A DNA stretch of 64,000 bases from Alistipes provencensis (GTDB lineage: Bacteria > Bacteroidota > Bacteroidia > Bacteroidales > Rikenellaceae). The DNA lies in assembly GCF_900083545.1 (NCBI RefSeq), contig NZ_LT559262.1:1402397-1466396 (forward strand). The letters run 5' to 3'. A model generated the notes under the pieces. The model was not told where the DNA came from. It saw only the letters and a list, made by a program, of their open reading frames with translations, and ran no database searches. Made by a program: the position numbers and the translations under genes. Of this stretch, positions 1 to 7,968 are shown piece after piece (the first letter of the stretch is position 1; each line of letters opens with the position of its first letter).

Positions 1-1966
1 CCATCGAGAGGCGGATTTTTGCGTTGTTCATCACCCGTTTCAGTCCCTCGGGATAGAATTTTTCGTTGGAAACGAAGTAGCTGACGCCGACGGCCGGGAA
101 GAAGCCGAAGCGGTTCTTCTTGGCGAAAGTTTCGCTGCCGGTGTAGCCGAAACTGCCCTCGATGAAATAGCGGTTGTCGTATGAATAGGTTACGCGGCCC
201 ACGACGCTCTGTTTGCGGTAGGGAAGCACCGGATCGTTTTTTTGCTGCTCTTTCTGCATGTAGAGGATCATGGCGCTCACGTTGTGGACATAGTTGAACG
301 TGCGCTGGTAGTTGATGGCGCCCTCGATGTATATTTTACGCAGGTAGCTCGTCGAGGTGAATTTGGGATCCTCGATTTCGGGCGATCCCGACGAGGTCGT
401 GGTGAAGATCAGGTTGCCCTCGGCGTCACGGCCGCTGGCGTGGTAGAGGCTCGGCCAGTAGTCGCGCAGCGTCGCCGAACTGCCGTCGTAGTCGAAGCTG
501 ACGCTTCCGCGGACGCTCAGGCCCGGGGTGATGAATTTCAGGTCCTGCTCCAGTTTGATGTTCGATTGGATTTTGACACCCCACTCCTGTCGGTAGCCCT
601 GATTGTAGAGCATGTTGTAGGGGTTGCGGTTGTTCGAGTCGGCCTGTTTCTCGTAGGTGGCGAGCGTACCGTCGCTGTAAATGGCCGGGAAAAGGTATGA
701 AGGCGTGTGCAGCATGAAGCTGAAGATGTCGTCGGCCGAGCGGTTGGCCGTGCGGCGGTGTACATACTGTCCCGAGAGGTCGACGCTCAGACGCGTGGTT
801 TTGCTCACCTTCAGGTCGACGTTGCTGCGCAGGTTGTAACGTTCGAATCCGAAGTTGCTGTCGTATTTGCCGTTGGGGTTCTCCTTAAAGACGCCGTCCG
901 ACTGGTAGTAGGCCATCGAGACGAAGTATTTGGCGTTCTCGGCGCCGCCGCGGAAATTGAGCGTGTAACGCTGGCTGTGTACGGCTTTGCGGACCAGTTC
1001 GTCGATCCACTGCGTGTTCGGATAGAGGTCGTTGTCCGCGCGGTCGCGGTAGAGCTGGATTAGTGCGGCGCTGAAGCTGGGGGTGAGTCCGTCGTTGGCC
1101 CGGGCTTCGTTGGCCAGTTCGAGGTAATCCCACGAATCGACGAACTCGGGCAGACGCTGCGGCGAGGCGATCGACTGCTCGATGCGGAACGAGATTTTGG
1201 GCCGCGAGATTGTACCGCGCTTGGTGGTTACGAGAATGACTCCGTTGGCACCCTCGGCGCCGTAGACGGCCGTCGCCGCGGCATCTTTCAGGATGCTGAA
1301 CGTTTCGATTTCGTCGGCCTCGATGTTGTTGATGTCACGGGGAATTCCGTCGACGAGCACCAGCGGGTTGGTTCCGCCCTTGAAGGTGCTGATGCCGCGA
1401 ATCCAGAACTCGGCGTCGTCGCGTCCCGGCTCGGCGCTGCGCTGGATGCTGATCAGACCTGCGAGCTGGCCTGCGAGGTTGCTCGTCAGGTTGCTCGACG
1501 AAGACTGCATCAGGTCGCGCGACCCGACGGTGGCGATCGAGCTGACCATCGCCTGACGCTTCTGCTTGCCGTAGCCGACGACGACGACCTCTTCGAGCAG
1601 GTCCGTGTCAGATTGCAGTTTGATGTTGATCACTTCGCGTCCGTCGGTCGGGAGCGTCTGCGACAGGTAGCCGATGTAGCTGACCGTGATCTGCTGTTTG
1701 GGCAGCACGTCGATGACGAAGAGTCCGTCGGTGTTGGTCGTCGTACCGACATTGGTGTCCTTGATGTAGACGGTGGCGCCGACCAGCGGTGATCCGTCGG
1801 CGTCGGTGATGGTTCCGGTGATGCGTCGTTTCCCCGTCTGTGAGGAGGCGCCTTGTGCATAGACTGCGCCGACGTTCACCGACAGAAACATCACGAGAAG
1901 CAGGGTGAGGCCCACGCTTTTCAGGGTTCTGGCGTACCCGATGCTTGTTTTATAAAATTTTTCCAT
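1..1966 (-). CDS. SusC/RagA-family TonB-linked outer membrane transporter (partial, C-terminus beyond the window)
   Basis: This is the outer-membrane channel of a polysaccharide utilisation locus, which imports oligosaccharides with TonB energy together with a SusD lipoprotein. Reading leftward from the ATG at 1966, the frame gives a signal peptide ending near AVYAQ (residues 1-38), a carboxypeptidase-like regulatory domain (about 47-120, with GTITDADGSPLVGATVYIKD), the linker VVVGYGKQKR typical of SusC, a plug domain and the first part of the barrel. The frame stays open to base 1, about 655 codons; family members are usually 950-1100 residues, so the C-terminus and probably the partner susD lie to the left. 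The gene is preceded by a 160-bp structured gap after a GH88/105 gene and ends the visible operon. Family assignment is secure; the substrate is inferred only from neighbours. Confidence 0.95.
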   Translation of the reverse strand, partial: MEKFYKTSIGYARTLKSVGLTLLLVMFLSVNVGAVYAQGASSQTGKRRITGTITDADGSPLVGATVYIKDTNVGTTTNTDGLFVIDVLPKQQITVSYIGYLSQTLPTDGREVINIKLQSDTDLLEEVVVVGYGKQKRQAMVSSIATVGSRDLMQSSSSNLTSNLAGQLAGLISIQRSAEPGRDDAEFWIRGISTFKGGTNPLVLVDGIPRDINNIEADEIETFSILKDAAATAVYGAEGANGVILVTTKRGTISRPKISFRIEQSIASPQRLPEFVDSWDYLELANEARANDGLTPSFSAALIQLYRDRADNDLYPNTQWIDELVRKAVHSQRYTLNFRGGAENAKYFVSMAYYQSDGVFKENPNGKYDSNFGFERYNLRSNVDLKVSKTTRLSVDLSGQYVHRRTANRSADDIFSFMLHTPSYLFPAIYSDGTLATYEKQADSNNRNPYNMLYNQGYRQEWGVKIQSNIKLEQDLKFITPGLSVRGSVSFDYDGSSATLRDYWPSLYHASGRDAEGNLIFTTTSSGSPEIEDPKFTSTSYLRKIYIEGAINYQRTFNYVHNVSAMILYMQKEQQKNDPVLPYRKQSVVGRVTYSYDNRYFIEGSFGYTGSETFAKKNRFGFFPAVGVSYFVSNEKFYPEGLKRVMNNAKIRLSM

Positions 1967-2004
1967 ACGGTTTTAGTTGATTGATAATGATTCAGGGGTT
2001 GTCC

Positions 2005-2084
2005 GGGCTGTGGAAGCCCGTGGTCCGGAAGGCGGGTTCCGCCCCGGACCGAATGTTCCTTCATTCGGTCTGCTGTATTTTTTT
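2005..2084. other. Structured intergenic leader of the SusC gene with three hairpins
   Basis: The 160-bp gap between the GH88/105 gene and the SusC gene holds three nearby inverted repeats: GGGCT/AGCCC (2005-2019), GGTCCGG/CCGGACC (2022-2050) and CCGAATG/CATTCGG (2049-2067). A T7 run follows the last one on the plus strand (about 2078-2084). On the minus strand this would be the 5' leader of the SusC message. On the plus strand the last hairpin plus T run resembles a terminator for an antisense transcript, but I see no clear plus-strand promoter. Confidence 0.45.
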
Positions 2085-2126
2085 CATAGGCATGCAGGAG
2101 AGTTTTAGGTTTGTTTTCGTGACGTT

Positions 2127-3431
2127 TTATTTCTGTTCGTTTGCCAGTTCGGTCAGCGCGTAGGCGCACCACATCACGGCCGCCTGCCCGTGCAGGTCGC
2201 CGGTGTATTTCTCCCGGTCGCGGTAGTATGCGTAGCTCGTGCCGGCTCCGGTTCCGCAGCAGACGTTCCGGATCTCGAAATTCGACAGCAGATAGTTCTG
2301 CAGTCCCAGCCAGCCCTTGCGGGCTACCGTGCCGTAGGTCTTCTCGTCGAGCCAGCCGTTTTTCACGCCGAGGATCATTGCATAGGTGAACATCGCCGAT
2401 CCGGAGGTCTCCTCCCACATGTCGCCCTGATTGGGGTAGATCAGTTGTCCCCACAGGCCGCTGTCGTACTGATAGGCGCTCAGCGTGGCCATCATTTTCT
2501 TGTATTCGGTGAGGATGCGGTTGCGGTAGGTGTCGTATTTCGCGCTTTTGGGGAGCATTCGCAACATCTCAGGCATACCTACGGCCATCCAGCCGTTGCC
2601 GCGGGCCCAGAAGAATTTGGCGGTGGGTGCGTGGTAAAAGACCCCGTTCTCGCCCGGCAGCTCGTCAAGATAGAGGATCATCTCTTTGGCGGCCCGTTCG
2701 ATGTACTTCTCGTCACCCGTGGCCAGATAGGCCTGCGACTGGAGTGCCGTAATCATGAACATGTCGTCGATCCACAGACGCGTCTGGTACGAATAACCTT
2801 GGTCGTGCCACTTCTTGGCGTTGGGCAGCTTCTCAGTGTATTTCGGATCGTCGGGCAGCTCCCACTGCTGGTCGGCGTAGCGCAAGCCCAGATCGAGATA
2901 TTTTTTGATGTCCGCCTCGGCTGCTCCCCGCTGTTTCTTGATGTAGTAGATGTGGAGCGGTACGGCGCCGAAGATGTTGTAGTCCACGGCGTTGTTTTCC
3001 GTGCGGGGGATCTGCGTCACGAGGCTCTTGTTCGGCTGGATGTTTTTGTCGTCCACCTCGAGGAACTGGTCGAATTTCGCTACTAGCCGGTTGAACAGGT
3101 CGTTGTTCCCGGCCGCCTCGGCGTACCAGAAAGCTCCCAGCCATGCACAGATGTCGGGATAGGAGGTCAGCGTGCTCTTCGAACTCGAATGCATGTCGCC
3201 CCAGTTGGAGTTTCCCGAACGGATGAAGAGTTCCACGACGCCTTCGCCGACCGTCTTGGGGTCTTTTCGGTCAGGGAAGGTCACCAGATCGTAATCTTCG
3301 ACTTCGGGTGTCGGATCCGGCGTGGGGGTGGGTTTCCCGCCCCCGCCGAGGGTCGCTTTCTCGCTGCACCCTGCCACGCTCAGTCCGGCGAGGGCGATTC
3401 CGAGAAGGAATGTTTTCAGCATTTTGCACAT
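2127..3431 (-). CDS. GH88/GH105-like unsaturated uronyl hydrolase, lipoprotein
   Basis: Members of GH88 and GH105 remove the unsaturated uronic acid that polysaccharide lyases leave at the non-reducing end of pectic or glycosaminoglycan oligosaccharides. The 434-residue product has a lipoprotein signal (lipobox SVAGC, Cys22), so it is probably anchored at the outer membrane or periplasmic face. Family hallmarks are YQTRLWIDDMFMIT near residue 220, containing the likely catalytic Asp, FFWARGNGWMAVGMPEMLRM, and a late DLHGQAAVMWCAYAL segment, all consistent with an (alpha/alpha)6 barrel. An in-frame ATG three codons inside (3422) would give a more standard lipoprotein start. The adjacent gene is a paralogue 12 bp upstream with matching motifs. 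GH105 (rhamnogalacturonyl hydrolase) seems more likely than GH88, but I cannot separate them by eye. Confidence 0.85.
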   Translation of the reverse strand: MCKMLKTFLLGIALAGLSVAGCSEKATLGGGGKPTPTPDPTPEVEDYDLVTFPDRKDPKTVGEGVVELFIRSGNSNWGDMHSSSKSTLTSYPDICAWLGAFWYAEAAGNNDLFNRLVAKFDQFLEVDDKNIQPNKSLVTQIPRTENNAVDYNIFGAVPLHIYYIKKQRGAAEADIKKYLDLGLRYADQQWELPDDPKYTEKLPNAKKWHDQGYSYQTRLWIDDMFMITALQSQAYLATGDEKYIERAAKEMILYLDELPGENGVFYHAPTAKFFWARGNGWMAVGMPEMLRMLPKSAKYDTYRNRILTEYKKMMATLSAYQYDSGLWGQLIYPNQGDMWEETSGSAMFTYAMILGVKNGWLDEKTYGTVARKGWLGLQNYLLSNFEIRNVCCGTGAGTSYAYYRDREKYTGDLHGQAAVMWCAYALTELANEQK

Positions 3432-3443
3432 AATGGGTTCTGT

Positions 3444-4640
3444 TTATCTGTTTCGGGCCGGTTTGTAAGGTTTTACGTCGCAGGAAAGGGCGTAGGCGCA
3501 CCACAGCATTGCGGCTTGTCCGTGCAGATCGCCGGTCAGGCGGCGGCGGTTCTGATACCAGTCAAAACTGTTTTTGGCGCCGGTTCCTTCGCAGACATTG
3601 CGGAGGTTGTCCTTCTCATCGAGGTAGGAGAGCAGCGTAATCCATGCCTTGCGTGCGGCCGTGCCGTAGATTTTCCGGTCGAGCCAGCCGTTCTTCACGC
3701 CCAGAATCATCGCGTAGGTAAACATGGCCGTCGAGGAGGTTTCCTTCCACGAGTTGGGGTTGTCGATGATCTGCCGCCACATGCCGTCGTAGGCTTGGTA
3801 GCGCAGCAGTGTCTCCATCATCTGCAGATAAGCCGCCTTGATGCGCGGAAGATAAGGATTGTCTTTCGGGAGCATGCGAAGCATCTCGGCCATGCCTACG
3901 GCCATCCAGCCGTCGCCCCGGCCCCAGAAGTAGGGCGTTCCGGTGTGGTGGTAGAAGAGTCCGTTGGGACGCTGGATGCGGTCGAGGTAGAGTGCCATTT
4001 CACGGGCGGCGCGGTCGATGTATTTCCGCTCGCCGGTGACCAGATAGGCCTGAGCCTGCAGGTCGGTGATCATGAACATATCGTCGACCCACAGACGTGT
4101 CTGCCACGAGTATCCCTCGTCGGCGTATTTCTTCGCCTCGGAGAGCTGTTTGTAGAGCTTCGGGTCTGCGGGAAGTTCCCATTGGCCGTCGGCGTATTTC
4201 ATGCCCAGCTCCAAGTATTTCGGATCGTGGTTACGCTTGTAAATCTCTAGGGGTACGGCGCCGAAGACGTAGAAGTCTACGACGTTGTGGTCCTTGGGGA
4301 AGAGGTTGGGCTGCAGGTTTTTCTGCGTGGTGAACAACGGTTCGAAACGCTCCACGAGCCGGGTGTAGAGACTGTCGTTGCCGGTTCCTGTCGTGAACCA
4401 CAACGCGCCCAGCCACGCGCAGACGTCGGGATAGGTGACCAGCGTCACCTTGTATTTCGAATTGATGTCGCCCCAGTGCGAGTGCGGGGTCTGGAGATAA
4501 CGCTCGGTGAGCCTCACGCCGATTTCTTCGGGCTGACATCCCTTCGGGAAATGTTTCAGGTCGTAGCTTTTCTGTGCCCGGACATTCGAGGCTGCTGCGA
4601 GCAGCAGCAGGGTCTGTACGGCTAAAAGGAATTTTTTCAT
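3444..4640 (-). CDS. GH88/GH105-like unsaturated uronyl hydrolase, periplasmic
   Basis: This 398-residue paralogue of the next gene shares its core motifs: WQTRLWVDDMFMIT near residue 184, YFWGRGDGWMAVGMAEMLRM, and LTGDLHGQAAMLWCAYAL near the end. Unlike its neighbour it has a plain cleavable signal peptide (ending at about NVRAQ, residue 23) with no lipobox cysteine, so it should be soluble in the periplasm. The two enzymes may therefore split the same reaction between compartments, or cleave different unsaturated uronides. It lies 48 bp after the GH43 gene in one operon. A tandem duplication followed by divergence is the simplest origin. The family call is firm; the linkage specificity is not predictable here. 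Confidence 0.85.
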   Translation of the reverse strand: MKKFLLAVQTLLLLAAASNVRAQKSYDLKHFPKGCQPEEIGVRLTERYLQTPHSHWGDINSKYKVTLVTYPDVCAWLGALWFTTGTGNDSLYTRLVERFEPLFTTQKNLQPNLFPKDHNVVDFYVFGAVPLEIYKRNHDPKYLELGMKYADGQWELPADPKLYKQLSEAKKYADEGYSWQTRLWVDDMFMITDLQAQAYLVTGERKYIDRAAREMALYLDRIQRPNGLFYHHTGTPYFWGRGDGWMAVGMAEMLRMLPKDNPYLPRIKAAYLQMMETLLRYQAYDGMWRQIIDNPNSWKETSSTAMFTYAMILGVKNGWLDRKIYGTAARKAWITLLSYLDEKDNLRNVCEGTGAKNSFDWYQNRRRLTGDLHGQAAMLWCAYALSCDVKPYKPARNR

Positions 4641-4688
4641 GCGGATTTCCGGTGTTTTATTCAGTTCGTGTTACGAATACGGGTGTTT

Positions 4689-6092
4689 TCAAAGGGTCTC
4701 TCCCGAGGGCAGGAGCAGCGATTCGCCCCATCCGGCGCCCTTTCCGAAGTTGGGCGTGCCGTCGGCATTCCATGTGAACTTCTCCACGAAGGGGTAGCGC
4801 TGACCCCAGCCGCCGTCGGAGTAGCGCATGGCGTGGTAGACGATCCAGTCTTCGGTTCCGTCGGGCGATTTGGTGAAGGTGCAATGGCCCAGTCCGTTGA
4901 CCCCGGATACCGGTTCCTTCGTGTTGTCGCAGCGCCAGAAGACGTAGTTGCTCGATTTCTGCCAGTCGTCGGGATTCATCGGATCGCCGTCGTTCATGTC
5001 GAGCATCAGCCAGGCCAGCCGGTAGTTCTTGGTCCATGAGGGGTTGCAGGAGTAGACGATGAAGAGTTTGCCTTTCTCCTCGTTGACGAGCACGGCGGGA
5101 CCCTCGTTGATTTTGCGCCCGTCCAACGTTTCCCAAGACTGCGTCGGGGTCGAAATGACGACCATCGACGAGGAGATGGTGCAGGGGTCCGACATCGTGG
5201 CGATGCGGATCTGCTGTATGTCGTCGTTTTTCCCGTTGCCCGACCAGACGGCATAGCGCTGTCCCTTCAGCTCGAAGGTCGTCAGGTCGATGGCATATTC
5301 CGTGTTCTCCACCGTGGGCTTGATGCCCGGCTGGTAGTTATAGCCCGTGAAGAGCATGCCCATATCTTCCCATTCGCCCAGCGGATCGTCGGTCTTCGAG
5401 CGGAGCACACCGCTGCGCTGCGTGCTGTAACCGTCGATTCCGTCGTAACCGCGGCGTCCGGCTGCGTAGTAGACATACCAGCGGTCGCCGATGTGGAACA
5501 TTTCGGGAGCCCAGAGGTCGGCGACATTCCACGGTTTGGCGGGGCCTTCATAGGGGAGGCTCCACTTCTTGGTGGTGCTGTTGATCACGGTGAGCCGCGT
5601 GGAGCGCGAAATGGCGATGCCGTTGCCGCTCGCCTTGCAGGTGTAGTAATACTCGCCGTCCTTGACGATGTACGGGTCGGGCATCGTGGAGATATTGCCT
5701 CCGAGGGTGACGGGGTTGGTGAAGGTCAGTGCCGACTGCGTGATGAGGATCTCGACCGGATTGACGCCGTCGGCCGTGAAGCGGACGGTTCCTATGCGTT
5801 TCTCCGTGTCGTTCTCCTCGAAGGAGATGCGTACCGAGAGGTCGCCCTTGCCGCTGCTGCGGTCTACGCTGAGCCATTTGCTGCGCGGTTCGGCGACCCA
5901 TTCGGCGTTCGACGAAACGAATACCTCGAGCGATCCGGCCTTGTTGGCGACCATCTTCTCGTTGAAATTGAGTCGGAGGTACGGTTTCCCGGAGTTGCCG
6001 CCGCCGGAATCGTCTTTGCTGCAGTTGCTGCAGCATAACATTGTCGAAACGATGGCCAGAAGGGCTGTTAAAAAGAAAAATGTGCGTTTCAT
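4689..6092 (-). CDS. GH43 glycosidase with N-terminal BACON domain, cell-envelope anchored
   Basis: The 467-residue product starts with a hydrophobic signal and a Cys cluster (20, 21, 24) that suggests a lipoprotein, although the lipobox is imperfect. Residues about 38-122 read as a BACON domain (SSNAEWVAEP, then SKWLSVDRSSGKG, ending VEILITQS), a Bacteroidetes carbohydrate-binding or spacer module. The five-bladed GH43 propeller follows: MPDPYIVKDGEYYY supplies the catalytic-base Asp139, LWAPEM is the second-blade motif, and NEGPAVLV near residue 329 carries the likely general-acid Glu. The segment GLGHCTFTKSPDGTEDWIVYHA resembles GH43 alpha-L-arabinofuranosidases and xylosidases. It probably trims arabinose or xylose side chains. 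It sits in the PUL operon between the FAD oxidoreductase and the GH88/105 pair. Confidence 0.85.
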   Translation of the reverse strand: MKRTFFFLTALLAIVSTMLCCSNCSKDDSGGGNSGKPYLRLNFNEKMVANKAGSLEVFVSSNAEWVAEPRSKWLSVDRSSGKGDLSVRISFEENDTEKRIGTVRFTADGVNPVEILITQSALTFTNPVTLGGNISTMPDPYIVKDGEYYYTCKASGNGIAISRSTRLTVINSTTKKWSLPYEGPAKPWNVADLWAPEMFHIGDRWYVYYAAGRRGYDGIDGYSTQRSGVLRSKTDDPLGEWEDMGMLFTGYNYQPGIKPTVENTEYAIDLTTFELKGQRYAVWSGNGKNDDIQQIRIATMSDPCTISSSMVVISTPTQSWETLDGRKINEGPAVLVNEEKGKLFIVYSCNPSWTKNYRLAWLMLDMNDGDPMNPDDWQKSSNYVFWRCDNTKEPVSGVNGLGHCTFTKSPDGTEDWIVYHAMRYSDGGWGQRYPFVEKFTWNADGTPNFGKGAGWGESLLLPSGETL

Positions 6093-6111
6093 ATTCAGTT
6101 TGTTTTAAAAG

Positions 6112-7968
6112 TTAGTCCGTTGTAATCCGGCGGAGCCATTCGCGCCGGGTGGTCGTACCGTCGGCCGTTATTTCCTGTCCGGCGAGCGAGCTCCAGAGGC
6201 GCGCCGTGCGTTCGTCGAGCGGGCGGTCGAGTCCGGCCTCCCATTCGGGGAAGAAACCCCGCAGCGCCAGCCGCTGTACGGCGGTATAATCGGGATCGCC
6301 GGGTTTCAGGTCCCGCAGGTAGACCAGTACCGCTCCGTGGCGGAGCAGGTGTTCCTGCAGCGAGTCCACGGTGATTTCGCGGACGTTCCTGCGGCTGTCG
6401 ATCGTCAGCGCGGCGGCTGTTCCGGCGGCTTCGCCCAGAGCCATCCAGCAAGGCTCCATGCGCAGGGTCGAGAAGCCGACATGGCTGCCCGAGACGGCCA
6501 CCGGGAAGAGCAGGTTCTCGACGCGCCGGGGAACCATCACGCCGTAAGGAACCGTATAGACCGCCGTGGGATGGCTGAAGAAGCCGTCGAGGTGTACGCG
6601 TCCCGGCTCGCGTTTGCACACGGCGTGCGAGTCGAGGGCGTAGTGGCTGGCGGTGATTGAACTGCAGTGGAGCGGCGGACGCTTCCCTTCGGCTTGGGGC
6701 AGGGCGTCGTTGGCGGTGAAGAAATGACACCCTTCCAATCGCCGGCCTTCGCGGACGTAGACTTGGCGCGGGAATCCGCCGTTGTCGCGGTATTCGTCGG
6801 CGGCGAGACCCCACCGAAGGCAGGCTTCGCGGAAATGCGGCGGCAACGCCTCGTCGTGCTGGGCGAACCACAGCAGTCCCAGCGTATAGTCGCGCAGACG
6901 CGCTGCAAACTGGTCGCGCCACGCCCAGCCGGCCGTCGGCCACAGCCAGTTCTCTTCGGGCAGGTCCGTGGAGATGAGCGCGAGATGCTGGTTGTTGGCG
7001 TCGGTCTTGGCGTTCGGCAGGCGGGTCATGCTCGTGATCTTGGCCATGCCCCAGACGTCGCCGGGCGCGGCGGTCCGCTCTCCGGATTCGATGCGCCGGC
7101 GGTTCCGGGCGATCGCTGCCGAATCCGCCGTGCGGTAACGGGCGTCCGTATTGCGTCCGTCCAACACGTCGCCGACCAGTGAGACATATTCTTCGCGGTT
7201 GTAGTTTTCGGGTTTGGGAGTCGCCAGCCGGTTGTCGGGATTGTCCGTCAGGCAAAGCCGGTAGTTGTAGGCTTGGATGGCGTCGTCGCCCTCGTAGGTT
7301 GTACCTTCGGCGTCGGGGCCGTGCTTCCACCAGCGGTAGATCTTTCCGGCGCACGGTTCGCCGTATTCGGCGGCTCCCTCGCGTCCGGTCCGGAACGGAA
7401 CTCCGGCTGCGGCGCCCAGATCGCCTTCGTAGGTGGCGTCGATGAATACCGCGCCGTGGTAGTGCTCCTCGCGGCCCGTCGCACGGTCGAGGATGCGGAC
7501 CGAGACGATCCGGTCGCCCCGCTTCTCGACCCAACGCGATTCGGCGTCGAACTGGCGGCCGGTCAGCACCGTGATGCGTCCGGGACCGGCTTCGGCGAGC
7601 ATCCGTCCGAAGGTCTCCGCCGCCACCGACGGCTCGAAATGGTATCCGTCGCTGCAATCGCGCGCCTGTTGCGAATCGGCTCCGTATTTTTCCGTGTAGT
7701 AGGCTTTGTTCAGCGCGATGAAGCGCGCGAACAGTCCCGCCGTGGCGCCTCGCGTGGCGATGTCCGTGGCCCCCAGTCCGTTGACCGGGAGTCCGCCGAT
7801 GTGGGCCGAACGTTCCAGAATGACGCTGCTTTTCCCTTCGCGTGCGGCGGCGATGGCGGCAGCGATCCCCGCGGGGGTTCCGCCTACGATCACCACGTCG
7901 TAGGTGTATGTGCGGGCTTGGGTTCCCAAGGCCAGCATGAGGAACAGAATATGCAGCGGGAGTTTCAC
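6112..7968 (-). CDS. Secreted FAD-dependent oxidoreductase (FAD_oxidored-like), GTG start
   Basis: The product is 618 residues if started at the GTG at 7968, which overlaps the GH2 stop in a GTGA junction; this is a better start than anything upstream because it gives a clean signal peptide (VKLPLHILFLMLALGTQA). Next is a Rossmann dinucleotide-binding motif, YDVVIVGGTPAGIAAAIAAA, followed by an ERSAHIGGLPVNGLGATD segment and VFIDATYEGDLGAAAGVPF, features of the FAD_oxidored family (PF12831). Such proteins occur in PULs beside glycosidases, but the reaction is generally not known; oxidation of a sugar or cyclitol is possible. Translational coupling to the GH2 gene implies matched production. 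A flavoprotein exported by Sec must obtain FAD outside the cytoplasm, which is noteworthy. Family confidence is high, function unknown. Confidence 0.8.
   Translation of the reverse strand: MKLPLHILFLMLALGTQARTYTYDVVIVGGTPAGIAAAIAAAREGKSSVILERSAHIGGLPVNGLGATDIATRGATAGLFARFIALNKAYYTEKYGADSQQARDCSDGYHFEPSVAAETFGRMLAEAGPGRITVLTGRQFDAESRWVEKRGDRIVSVRILDRATGREEHYHGAVFIDATYEGDLGAAAGVPFRTGREGAAEYGEPCAGKIYRWWKHGPDAEGTTYEGDDAIQAYNYRLCLTDNPDNRLATPKPENYNREEYVSLVGDVLDGRNTDARYRTADSAAIARNRRRIESGERTAAPGDVWGMAKITSMTRLPNAKTDANNQHLALISTDLPEENWLWPTAGWAWRDQFAARLRDYTLGLLWFAQHDEALPPHFREACLRWGLAADEYRDNGGFPRQVYVREGRRLEGCHFFTANDALPQAEGKRPPLHCSSITASHYALDSHAVCKREPGRVHLDGFFSHPTAVYTVPYGVMVPRRVENLLFPVAVSGSHVGFSTLRMEPCWMALGEAAGTAAALTIDSRRNVREITVDSLQEHLLRHGAVLVYLRDLKPGDPDYTAVQRLALRGFFPEWEAGLDRPLDERTARLWSSLAGQEITADGTTTRREWLRRITTD

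Noticed and set aside
6095..7657. A 520-codon minus-strand frame within the FAD oxidoreductase region
   Set aside because: Arg- and Pro-rich alternative frame of the same gene; the FAD frame has clear motifs.
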